Positions 56,738 through 64,000 of a DNA stretch of 64,000 bases are shown here, piece by piece. How positions within the stretch are numbered: position 1 is the stretch's first letter; every line of letters begins with the position of its first letter. The DNA lies in NCBI RefSeq assembly GCF_029626025.1, contig NZ_JARUBF010000001.1, forward strand, positions 434,001-498,000. The letters are read 5' to 3'. Under the pieces are notes generated by a model. The model was given only the letters and a program-made list of their open reading frames with translations, was not told the DNA's origin and searched no databases. Both the position numbers and the translations under genes were made by a program. This stretch comes from Solwaraspora sp. WMMD406. GTDB taxonomy: Bacteria > Actinomycetota > Actinomycetes > Mycobacteriales > Micromonosporaceae.

Positions 56738-57247
56738 GTGACCGATGTGCGAGCCCGTGTGGAACAAGTGGCCCTCCCCGGCATCGGGGTACGCCACGAC
56801 CTGCTGACCGAGTCCGGCCGACGGATCGGTGTGGTGAGTCACCGGTCAGGCCGACGCGACCTGGTGCTCTACGATCCCGACGATCCCGACGCGTCCGACG
56901 CCGACATTCCGCTGACCGACGCCGAGGCCGAGGCGCTCGCCGACATCCTGGGCGCGTCGCTGATGCTGGGACAGCTGGCCGGACTCCGTGACCAGGCCGC
57001 CGGGCTGCTGACCGAGCAGCTGATGATCACCGCTGGTTCGCCGTACGTCGGCCGGACCCTGGGCGACACGAAGACCCGGACCCGGACCGGTGCCTCGATC
57101 GTCGCGGTGCTGCGCGACCGCGAGGTGCTGGCATCACCGAACCCGTCGTTCCGGTTCGCCGCCGGAGACGTGGTGGTGGTCGTCGGCACCCGTGGCGGCC
57201 TTGACGGGGTCAGCGGGATCCTCGCCAACGACGATCCAGACGGCTGA
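56738..57247 (+). CDS. Cation:proton antiporter regulatory subunit (TrkA-C)
   Basis: The product is 169 residues from GTG at 56738 (MTDVRARVEQVALPGIGVRH); no ribosome site is visible, so the mRNA may be leaderless. The N-terminal 70 residues (LTESGRRIGVVSHRSGRRDL) precede a TrkA-C/RCK-C domain: GRTLGDTKTRTRTGASIVAV, FRFAAGDVVVVVGTRGGLDG. It probably senses a nucleotide or pH and gates the antiporter encoded 7 nt downstream, as in AmhM/AmhT-type pairs. Confidence 0.85.
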   Translation: MTDVRARVEQVALPGIGVRHDLLTESGRRIGVVSHRSGRRDLVLYDPDDPDASDADIPLTDAEAEALADILGASLMLGQLAGLRDQAAGLLTEQLMITAGSPYVGRTLGDTKTRTRTGASIVAVLRDREVLASPNPSFRFAAGDVVVVVGTRGGLDGVSGILANDDPDG

Positions 57248-57254
57248 CCCGGCG

Positions 57255-58478
57255 ATGCACGACAGCGCCCTGCTACTGATCGAACTCGGCGCGCTCCTGC
57301 TGCTGCTGGGCCTGCTCAGTCGGCTCAGCCGCCGCTATGGCCTGTCGCCCATTCCGCTCTATCTGCTCGCCGGCCTGATGTTCGGGCACGGCGGGCTGCT
57401 GCCGTTGCACGACATCCAGGAGTTCTTCGCCATCGGCGCGGAGATCGGCGTGGTGCTACTGCTGGTGATGCTGGGGTTGGAATACTCCGCCAGCGAACTC
57501 GTCGGCAATCTGCGCCGTGCGGCTCCGGCCGGTCTGATCGACGCGCTGCTCAACGCCCTGCCCGGGGCGGCGTTCGCGTTGCTGCTCGGCTGGGGGCCGA
57601 TCGCCGCCGTGGCGCTGGCCGGGATCACCTGGATCTCGTCGTCTGGTGTGATCGCCAAGATGCTCGGTGATCTGGGCCGGCTCGGTAACCGGGAGACTCC
57701 GGTGATCCTGTCGATCCTGGTGGTCGAGGACCTGGCGATGGCGTTCTATCTGCCGGTGCTCAGCGCCGTGCTGATCGGGGCGGGACTGGCCGCCGGTGGG
57801 ATCGCGGTGGCGATAGCGGTGACGGCGGTCGCCGTGGTGCTGGTGGTGGCGATCCGGTTCGGCCACGTCATCTCGGCGATGTTCTCGGTACGCGATCCGG
57901 AGGCGCTGCTGCTCGGCGTACTCGGGTTGACCCTGCTGGTCGCCGGGATCGCCGCGAAACTGCAGGTCTCCGCCGCGGTCGGCGCGTTCCTGGTCGGGAT
58001 CGCGATATCCGGTCCGGTGGCGCACAACGCGACCGAGCTGCTGACCCCGTTGCGCGACGTCTTCGCCGCCGTCTTCTTCGTGTTCTTCGGGCTGGTCACC
58101 GACCCACGCGACATCCCACCGGTGCTGCTGCCGGCGTTGGGCCTGGCGGTGGCGACGATGGCGACCAAGGTGCTGACCGGTTACCTGGCCGCCCGCCGGG
58201 CCGGGATCGCCGAGCCCGGACGTTGGCGGACCGGGCTGGCGTTGACGCCGCGCGGCGAGTTCTCCATCGTGATCGCCGGTCTGGCGGTGGCCAGCTCGGC
58301 CGTGGAGCCGGCGCTCGCCCCGCTCGCCACCGCGTACGTGTTGATCACGGTCGTGACCGGGCCGGTGCTGGCCAGGATCACCGACACCGGCTGGTTCAAA
58401 CGGCGGATCCGGCGTCGGCGGCCACCCGCCGGGGTCGGTCCGGTCGAGCCGGCCCGGCCGGCGACGGTCACCGATTGA
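57255..58478 (+). CDS. CPA2-family (KefB-like) cation:proton antiporter
   Basis: The 407-residue protein (ATG at 57255, MHDSALLLIELGALLLLLGL) has about 12 membrane segments, including LSPIPLYLLAGLMFGHGGLL and FAAVFFVFFGLVTDPRDIPP. ILVVEDLAMAFYLPVLSAVL matches the conserved ion-path segment with its acidic pair, and GVIAKMLGDLGRLGN the broken helix. It exchanges K+ or a similar cation for protons. The C-terminal tail is short and basic with no TrkA domain, that role being supplied by the upstream gene. Confidence 0.9.
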   Translation: MHDSALLLIELGALLLLLGLLSRLSRRYGLSPIPLYLLAGLMFGHGGLLPLHDIQEFFAIGAEIGVVLLLVMLGLEYSASELVGNLRRAAPAGLIDALLNALPGAAFALLLGWGPIAAVALAGITWISSSGVIAKMLGDLGRLGNRETPVILSILVVEDLAMAFYLPVLSAVLIGAGLAAGGIAVAIAVTAVAVVLVVAIRFGHVISAMFSVRDPEALLLGVLGLTLLVAGIAAKLQVSAAVGAFLVGIAISGPVAHNATELLTPLRDVFAAVFFVFFGLVTDPRDIPPVLLPALGLAVATMATKVLTGYLAARRAGIAEPGRWRTGLALTPRGEFSIVIAGLAVASSAVEPALAPLATAYVLITVVTGPVLARITDTGWFKRRIRRRRPPAGVGPVEPARPATVTD

Positions 58479-58654
58479 CGGCCGCTGCCAGCGATCATCA
58501 CCGATAGGCAGAAGATCAACACGTATCGGTCTCACGAATGGCACGTCCAGGGCCTTCCGCCATCACCCTCTGACACGTTACCGTGGCGCGGCAGTAGGTA
58601 GTGAAGGCCCGGGGCCGGCAGCGGCCCGATGGCCGCGAACGGGAGGTCACCCCG

Positions 58655-59086
58655 TTGAGCGTGCAAGAGTCGGCGTTTCGCGGCTTCGCCAATCCGGTGG
58701 ACCCGTCGCCTGCCGAACTACGCGCCTGGGCCTACCAGCCAGACTCGGTGCCGTTGCAGTCGATGCCGCAGGACTGGGATCTGCTCGTCTCCGGTGATCG
58801 CCTGATCGCCACCCTGTTCGACCTGGCCATGGACCGGTCCTGCCCGGCCCGCCGGTTCGCGCTGCACTGTCTCTACATCTACGCCGCCGACGGCATCCGG
58901 ACCAACTTCCGCGCGCACCCCAAGCGCCGGCTGCGCAAACTGGTCGAGCAGGCCGAGCAGTACGGTGACGAGCTGATGGTCACCTGGGCGCACAACACCC
59001 GGGTGCTGCTCGCCAAGCCGGACCTGTTCGACTACCACGACTGGTGTGAGGGCGGCCTGGTTCGCAAGTCCCGCCGACTGGGCTGA
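58655..59086 (+). CDS. Conserved-looking actinobacterial protein of unknown function
   Basis: The product has 143 residues from TTG at 58655 (MSVQESAFRGFANPVDPSPA), chosen because GGGAGG ends eight bases before it; a longer frame begins at 58601. The sequence RSCPARRFALHCLYIYAADG, IRTNFRAHPKRRLRKLVEQA and MVTWAHNTRVLLAKPDLFDY is helical and basic. No domain name is recognised. High Arg/Trp/Tyr content suggests a nucleic-acid or protein contact surface. Confidence 0.7.
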   Translation: MSVQESAFRGFANPVDPSPAELRAWAYQPDSVPLQSMPQDWDLLVSGDRLIATLFDLAMDRSCPARRFALHCLYIYAADGIRTNFRAHPKRRLRKLVEQAEQYGDELMVTWAHNTRVLLAKPDLFDYHDWCEGGLVRKSRRLG

Positions 59087-59109
59087 GTCCGCACCTCCCG
59101 CCGCCGGGG

Positions 59110-59778
59110 CTATCGGTCGGCGCGCGGACCGCCGACGGCGGCGAGCCCGTCGACCACCACGTCCATGCCCCGACGCAGTTCGGTCAGCAGTCGGTCCCGA
59201 TCGGCCAGGATCGCCTCCTGCGGCTCGGGTAGGTCGGCGAAGAGTTGCATGATCACCGCGACCAGCGCGCCGACGAAGGCACCGACCATGGCCGCTGCGG
59301 TGATCTCGTCCAGTTCGTCGGGAAATGCCTCGTGCAGTCCTCTGGCCAGCTCGGTCTGGCCGCCGAGCAGCATCCGCAGCGCGTACCCCTGCAGCCCGGG
59401 GTTGCCCAGGATCAGTCGGGTACGGAGCGGGGCCAGCCGGGTGAACAGCTCGGAGGTGAAGGTGCCGGTGGCCAGGATCCGCTGAGCGGTCCGGACCAGC
59501 ACGTCCACCGGCCGGTCGTCGGGCAACCGGCGACGGATCTCCTCCTGGGCAATCCGTAGCCGTTCGGCGTTGTCGACGAACAGCACCTCCTCCTTGGTAC
59601 GGAAGTAGCTGAAGAAGGTGCGGGTCGAGACGTCGGCCGCGGCGGCGATCTCGGCCACTGTGGTCTCGTCGTAGCCCTTGCGGCTGAACAGCTCCGCCGC
59701 CGCGTCGATCAACGCGGCGCGGGTGCGCTCCTTCTTTCGCTCCCGCAGTCCTGGTCCGGTCGACATGTGACCCACCAT
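59110..59778 (-). CDS. TetR-family regulator
   Basis: The 222-residue protein begins MVGHMSTGPGLRERKKERTR (ATG at 59778; ATG at 59766 also possible) and has the TetR helix-turn-helix: ALIDAAAELFSRKGYDETTV, AEIAAAADVSTRTFFSYFRT. The C-terminal ligand domain is variable. It is divergent from the MMPL transporter with 62 bp between, so it very likely represses that transporter and is released by its substrate. Confidence 0.92.
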   Translation of the reverse strand: MVGHMSTGPGLRERKKERTRAALIDAAAELFSRKGYDETTVAEIAAAADVSTRTFFSYFRTKEEVLFVDNAERLRIAQEEIRRRLPDDRPVDVLVRTAQRILATGTFTSELFTRLAPLRTRLILGNPGLQGYALRMLLGGQTELARGLHEAFPDELDEITAAAMVGAFVGALVAVIMQLFADLPEPQEAILADRDRLLTELRRGMDVVVDGLAAVGGPRADR

Positions 59779-59840
59779 AGGCGCAAGACAGATTACTTCA
59801 CTCGTTGCAATTTTACATCCGATGCAGTCATGCTAGGGAC

Positions 59841-62150
59841 ATGGAACGGACACTGGAACGGCTCGGCCGCGCCTGCGCGGCTCGGCCCTGGCACACGATC
59901 GCCGCCTGGGTGCTCTTCGCCGCCGCCCTCGCCGCCGCCGGGCAACTCGCCGGCGGCAGCTTCGCCAACGACTTCCGGGTCCCCGGCACGGAATCGCAGC
60001 GGGCCGCCGACCTGATCCAGCGACACTTCCCCGAGTACGGCGCGGAAAGCGCCGAGATCGTCTGGCACGCCGCCGACGGCGATCTGCGCCAGCCACGACG
60101 CGCCGACGCGATCGCCGAGATGGTCGCCGCCATCCGCGCCCAACCGCACGTCACCGATGTCGGCAACCCGCTGCCGGACGCCGACGCACCCGGCAGCGGT
60201 GGCCTGATCAGCCCGGACGGACGGACCGCGACCAGCACCGTGCGCTACGACCGGCACGCCGGCGACCTCGGTCCTCAGGCGTACCAGCGGCTGGACCAGG
60301 CAGCGGCCACGGCCCGGGCCGCCGGAATCGACGTCGACTTCCGTGGCCTCGTCGTCGACGTGGCCTTCGAGCCCACCACCAGCACCGCCGAACTGGTCGG
60401 ACTCGGCGCCGCCGCGTTGGTCCTGCTCCTGTCGTTCGGCTCGGTGGTCGCCGCCGGCCTGCCGATCCTGGTCGCCCTGGTCGGTCTGGCCTGCGGCACC
60501 GCGCTGGTGCTGATCGCCGCGATCGCGGTCGACATCCCCACCGCCGCACCGATCGTGGCGGTGATGCTGGGGCTGGGGGCCGGGATCGACTACGCGCTGT
60601 TCGTGGTGACCCGGTTCCGGGCCGCGCTCGCCGATCAGGCCACCGAGGGCGGCCCGGCGACCGACAGCGGCCCGGCGACCGACAGCGGCCCGGCGACCGA
60701 CCCGGTGCGGGCCGCCGGCCGGGCCACCGCCACCGCCGGCCACGCCGTCCTGTTCGCCGGCGGAACCGTGGTGGTGGCGATCCTCGGGCTGCTCTTCACC
60801 GGCATCCCGTTCGTCGGGGCGATGGGCCTAGCCGGGGCCTTGACCGTCGCCGCCACCATGGCCGCCGCGCTGACCCTGCTGCCGGCGGTGCTCGGCCTGC
60901 TCGGCCACCGGGTCGACCGGGGTCGGATCCGCCGCAACCGCCGAGCTCGGATCCGCCGCCACCGCCGCGCCGCCGAACCGGGTGCGGCTACCCGCGTGGG
61001 CACGGCCACTGACGCTGGCGCCGCCGAGCGCACCTGGTGGCCCCGGTGGGGACGGCACGTGGAACGGCACCGGCTCGGCTACGCGCTCGGCGCGACGCTG
61101 CTCCTGCTGGCCGTCGCCGCGCCGGTGCTCACCCTACGGCTCGGTACGCCGGACGACGGCAACCAGCCCGCCGGATGGCCCCAGCGGCAGGCGTACGACC
61201 GGATCGCCGCCGAATTCGGGCCCGGCTGGAACGGTCCGCTGGTGCTGGCCGTACCGATGCCGCCCGGCCGGTCACCGGCGGAGTCGGCGGCGATGCTCGA
61301 CGAGCTGACCGGGCGACTCGCCGCCGATCCGGCGGTCGATCTGGTGACGGACCCGCAGACCAGCCCGGACCGGGCCGTCGCACTGGTCACCGTCATCCCC
61401 CGGTACGCCCCGCAGGATCAACGGGTCGCCGACCTGGTGCACCGGATCCGGGCCGACCTGGCCCCGGCGGCACTGGCCGGACACGGCACCGAGGCGCTGA
61501 TCGCCGGCACCACGGCTTTCATGATCGACATCGCCGAGGCGGTCGCCGACCGACTGCCCTGGGTGGTGCTGGCGGTGATCCTGGCCGCCGGGCTGCTCCT
61601 GGTCGCCATGTTCCGGGCACCGGTGATCGCGGTGAAGGCGGCGGTGATGTCGCTGCTCTCCGTCGCCACCGCGTACGGGGTGCTGGTCGTGGTCTTCCAG
61701 TGGGGTTGGGGACTCGGGCTGATCGGCGTCGACCAACCGGTCCCGATCATGTCGGTGGTGCCGATGCTGCTGTTCGCCATCCTCTTCGGACTGTCGATGG
61801 ACTACGAGGTGTTTCTGCTCTCCGCCATCCGGGAGCACTACCTGCGGACGGGTCGGGCCGGCGACGCGGTGGTGGCAGGACTGGCCGGCACCGGCCGGGT
61901 GATCACCGCGGCGGCGACGATCATGGCGGTGGTGTTCCTGAGCTTCGTGTGGATCGACGACACGCTCGTCAAGATGATCGGCATCGGGTTGGCGACCGCC
62001 GTGATCATCGACGCCACGGTGATCCGGGTGGTGCTCGCTCCGGCGGTGCTCAGCCTGTTGGGCAGACGCGCCTGGTGGCCGGCACCGGCCCCGGAAGTGA
62101 CGCCGAGGGACCCCCAGTCGACGGACGTGACGTCGGTTGTTCGGCTGTGA
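59841..62150 (+). CDS. MMPL-family RND transporter
   Basis: The 769-residue protein (ATG at 59841, MERTLERLGRACAARPWHTI) has 11-12 membrane segments in two halves. The halves show PTAAPIVAVMLGLGAGIDYA LFV split over its signature, and VPMLLFAILFGLSMDYEVFL. The GxxxDY motifs in each half carry the proton-relay Asp of MMPL proteins. A charged loop has three PATDSG repeats (about 60648-60700). It exports lipids or drugs; substrate unknown. Controlled by the divergent TetR gene. Its stop is in a 20-bp tandem repeat. Confidence 0.92.
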   Translation: MERTLERLGRACAARPWHTIAAWVLFAAALAAAGQLAGGSFANDFRVPGTESQRAADLIQRHFPEYGAESAEIVWHAADGDLRQPRRADAIAEMVAAIRAQPHVTDVGNPLPDADAPGSGGLISPDGRTATSTVRYDRHAGDLGPQAYQRLDQAAATARAAGIDVDFRGLVVDVAFEPTTSTAELVGLGAAALVLLLSFGSVVAAGLPILVALVGLACGTALVLIAAIAVDIPTAAPIVAVMLGLGAGIDYALFVVTRFRAALADQATEGGPATDSGPATDSGPATDPVRAAGRATATAGHAVLFAGGTVVVAILGLLFTGIPFVGAMGLAGALTVAATMAAALTLLPAVLGLLGHRVDRGRIRRNRRARIRRHRRAAEPGAATRVGTATDAGAAERTWWPRWGRHVERHRLGYALGATLLLLAVAAPVLTLRLGTPDDGNQPAGWPQRQAYDRIAAEFGPGWNGPLVLAVPMPPGRSPAESAAMLDELTGRLAADPAVDLVTDPQTSPDRAVALVTVIPRYAPQDQRVADLVHRIRADLAPAALAGHGTEALIAGTTAFMIDIAEAVADRLPWVVLAVILAAGLLLVAMFRAPVIAVKAAVMSLLSVATAYGVLVVVFQWGWGLGLIGVDQPVPIMSVVPMLLFAILFGLSMDYEVFLLSAIREHYLRTGRAGDAVVAGLAGTGRVITAAATIMAVVFLSFVWIDDTLVKMIGIGLATAVIIDATVIRVVLAPAVLSLLGRRAWWPAPAPEVTPRDPQSTDVTSVVRL

Positions 62151-62186
62151 CGTCGGCTATTCGGCGGTGACGTCGGCTATTCGGCG
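62127..62186. repeat. Three tandem 20-bp repeats across convergent gene ends
   Basis: Units beginning GTGACGTCGG at 62127, 62147 and 62167; the second and third are identical (ending CTATTCGGCG). They contain both the MMPL stop (62148-62150) and the hspR stop (62177-62179). Confidence 0.85.
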
Positions 62187-62680
62187 GTGCGGCCGGTCGG
62201 CTCGGCCGGTCCTGCGGACCGGCCGGGTCGCTCACCGCGCTGCGGCCGCTCGCCACGCTGCGGCCGCCATACCACCAAAGCGGTCGACGTCCGGGTGGTC
62301 GGCACCAGGTCCCGACGCGGGTACGGGCCGATCGCCTCCAACTCGGCGATCCGCTGGTACGCGGCGGTCAGCTCGGCCTCCAGCGCGTCGACCCGACGCT
62401 GCAGATCACCGACGAACTGTTCCAGGCCGATGATCCGCTTGATCCCCGCGAGGTTGACCCCGTCGTCCTGGCTGAGCCGCTGCACCTCGCGCAGCAACAC
62501 CACGTCCCGCACGCTGTACCGCCGACCGCCACCAGCGGCCCGTCCGGCCTGCACCAGGCCCAACCGGTCGTACTGGCGCAGCGTCTGCGGGTGCATGCCG
62601 GCCATCCGCGCGGCCACCGAGATGATCAGGACCTTGGCGTCGGAGGCGGCCTCGAAGGAGATCGTCAGCTCTTCGTCCAC
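62177..62680 (-). CDS. hspR: Heat-shock repressor HspR (MerR family)
   Basis: The 167-residue protein has a MerR-type helix-turn-helix: AKVLIISVAARMAGMHPQTL, RQYDRLGLVQAGRAAGGGRR, YSVRDVVLLREVQRLSQDDG, then VNLAGIKRIIGLEQFVGDLQ and a coiled coil (RVDALEAELTAAYQRIAELE). HspR binds HAIR boxes with DnaK as co-repressor and controls the dnaK operon and clpB; a matching box is at 55401. Its ATG overlaps the end of dnaJ by 16 nt. The C-terminal Arg/Pro tail is variable. Confidence 0.96.
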   Translation of the reverse strand: MDEELTISFEAASDAKVLIISVAARMAGMHPQTLRQYDRLGLVQAGRAAGGGRRYSVRDVVLLREVQRLSQDDGVNLAGIKRIIGLEQFVGDLQRRVDALEAELTAAYQRIAELEAIGPYPRRDLVPTTRTSTALVVWRPQRGERPQRGERPGRSAGPAEPTGRTAE

Positions 62681-63885
62681 CCTCGCTCACCTCCTGTCGG
62701 TTCCTCGTTACGACGCAGTCGACTGTCGATCCGTTCCCGGTCGGCGCCGGGGGTGTGTTCCGCGAAGGTCCGCAACGCGGCCTGGGCGGCCTCATCCACA
62801 GTAGCCGGTATCACGACCTCGACGGTGACCAGAAGATCACCGTTGGTCCCGTCCCGACGGGTCACGCCCTTGCCCCGGGCCCGCAACGTACGGCCACTCG
62901 GCGTACCGGGCTGAACCCGCAACGTAACCGAGCCGTCCAGCGTGGGAACCTTGAGGTCGGTACCGAGCACGGCCTCGGCGAAGGTGATCGGCACGGTCAG
63001 CGTCAGGTCGTCGCCGACCCGGCCGAACAGCTCGTCGTTGCGGACCTTGACCAGGACGTACAGGTCACCCGCCGGGCCGCCCCGGTCACCTGGCTCACCC
63101 CGGCCGGCCAGCCGGATCCGCTGCCCGTCGGAGACGCCGGCGGGAAACCGTACGTTGAGCGTCCTGGTCTTGGTGACGCCGCCGGAGCCGAGGCACTCGG
63201 GGCACTTCTCGTCGACGATGGTGCCCACGCCCTGGCAGTCCCGGCACGGCTCGGAAAAGCTGAACGAACCCTGGTTGCGGGTGGTCAGCCCGGATCCCGA
63301 GCACGTCGGGCAGGTACGCGGGGTGGTGCCTGGTTTGGCCCCGTTTCCGTGGCAGGTGTCGCAAACGCCGGGTGCCCGCAGGCTCAGCGGCAGCGTGGTG
63401 CCCCGGACGGCCGAGCCGAAGTCCAGCACGACCTCGGCTTCGACGTCGCGCCCCCGGGCCGGCCCCCGGGTACGCGTACCTCCGGCGCCTCCGGAGAAGA
63501 TCGAGCTGAAGATGTCGGAGAAGCCGGCACCGCCGAAGCGCCGGTCTCCGGCCGTCTGGCCACCCGCGCCGCTGAAGCCGCCGCCGAACAGGTCGGACGG
63601 GTCGAAGCCAGGACCGCCCGCGCGGGCCCCCCGACGGAACGCTCCCGAGCCGAACAGCGAGCGCATCTCGTCGTACTCTTTGCGCTTGCGGTCGTCGGCC
63701 AGCACGTTGTACGCCTCGGAGACGGCCTTGAACCGCTCCTCCGACGCCGAGTTGCCGGGGTTGTGGTCGGGGTGCAGCTCGCGGGCGAGTTTGCGGTAAG
63801 CCTTTTTGATCTCGTCGGCGGAGGCCGACTTGGACACCCCGAGTACGGCGTAGAAGTCCTTTTCCAGCCAGTCCTTCGAACTCAC
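62665..63885 (-). CDS. dnaJ: Chaperone DnaJ
   Basis: The 406-residue protein has a J-domain (DFYAVLGVSKSASADEIKKA, HPDHNPGN with the HPD motif), a Gly/Phe-rich linker (DPSDLFGGGFSGAGGQ), four CxxCxGxG zinc motifs (CDTCHGNG, CPTCSGSG, CRDCQGVG, CPECLGSG) and the C-terminal substrate domain. It delivers substrates to DnaK and stimulates its ATPase. ATG at 63885. It is followed in overlap by hspR, the standard actinobacterial dnaK-grpE-dnaJ-hspR order, with dnaK/grpE outside the window. Confidence 0.97.
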   Translation of the reverse strand: MSSKDWLEKDFYAVLGVSKSASADEIKKAYRKLARELHPDHNPGNSASEERFKAVSEAYNVLADDRKRKEYDEMRSLFGSGAFRRGARAGGPGFDPSDLFGGGFSGAGGQTAGDRRFGGAGFSDIFSSIFSGGAGGTRTRGPARGRDVEAEVVLDFGSAVRGTTLPLSLRAPGVCDTCHGNGAKPGTTPRTCPTCSGSGLTTRNQGSFSFSEPCRDCQGVGTIVDEKCPECLGSGGVTKTRTLNVRFPAGVSDGQRIRLAGRGEPGDRGGPAGDLYVLVKVRNDELFGRVGDDLTLTVPITFAEAVLGTDLKVPTLDGSVTLRVQPGTPSGRTLRARGKGVTRRDGTNGDLLVTVEVVIPATVDEAAQAALRTFAEHTPGADRERIDSRLRRNEEPTGGERGWTKS

Positions 63886-63966
63886 CCGGTCCTCCTCCCG
63901 TACGTACCCGCTGTGCCGCTGTCCCGGCGGCCGGTGCCGCTGTCCCGGCGGCCGGTGCCACCACCG

Positions 63967-63999
63967 CAGCGGCGGAACGCGTCGTGCGTTCCGCCGCTG
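63967..63999 (-). terminator. Hairpin upstream of dnaJ
   Basis: CAGCGGCGGAACGC (63967-63980) pairs with GCGTTCCGCCGCTG (63986-63999), 14 bp with a five-base loop. It lies between dnaJ and the gene beyond the window edge (probably grpE), so it may attenuate read-through or protect the upstream mRNA end. Two direct copies of GTGCCGCTGTCCCGGCGGCC lie between it and dnaJ. Confidence 0.6.
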
Positions 64000-64000
64000 G

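Overview
The window comes from a high-GC actinobacterium. Codon third positions are almost all G or C, GTG and TTG starts are common, and the right end carries the dnaJ-hspR heat-shock pair with clpB nearby. Gene content (purA, DUF3151, fba, pyrE, Hen1-Pnkp, DUF397/DUF5753 regulator pairs, an FxLD lanthipeptide locus) suggests Micromonosporaceae, for example Micromonospora or a relative. That placement is inference from gene content, not a database match.

Layout. 1-3.8 kb is a debris zone: the end of a PIN-like/DUF433 toxin-antitoxin pair, a decayed DUF5753-type regulator split by an intact IS5-family element with a TAA target duplication, its DUF397 partner, and two copies of a 61-bp palindromic element. 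3.8-18.6 kb is a large cassette, mostly on the minus strand. It holds a caspase-fold peptidase, a LuxR-type AAA ATPase regulator, two paralogues of an unrecognised family, a TPR protein that has lost the core of its CHAT peptidase domain, a TPR-CHAT-like protein lacking the expected catalytic residues, and an EcsC-like protein. The EcsC-like protein carries an N-terminal module that reappears as a free-standing protein at the far end of the cassette. This is the best candidate in the window for an undescribed system, probably a caspase-centred conflict or cell-suicide device.

18.9-28 kb carries a secreted trypsin-like protease, a ferric-reductase-like flavocytochrome, purA, a divergent lipid-kinase-like gene, an EspI-like proline-rich ATPase, DUF3151 and a LOG-family gene. 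28-41 kb is accessory DNA: a class I FxLD lanthipeptide cluster (precursor, methyltransferase, LanB, LanC, separate elimination-domain protein), a divergent XRE-TPR regulator with GNAT and creatininase genes, an IS630-family element with a passenger gene, and a second DUF5753/DUF397 pair. Three genes here (lanB, the elimination-domain protein, the creatininase) each have a single +1 frameshift, which means either real decay or assembly error.

41-64 kb is housekeeping: fba, a holin-like membrane protein, the Hen1-Pnkp RNA-repair operon, a DUF368 transporter, class II aldolase, ArsR regulator, pyrE, an SDR, clpB with an upstream HAIR-like HspR operator, a lipoprotein, a two-gene cation/proton antiporter, a TetR-MMPL divergent pair, hspR and dnaJ. 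HspR from the right edge would be expected to repress both its own operon and clpB.
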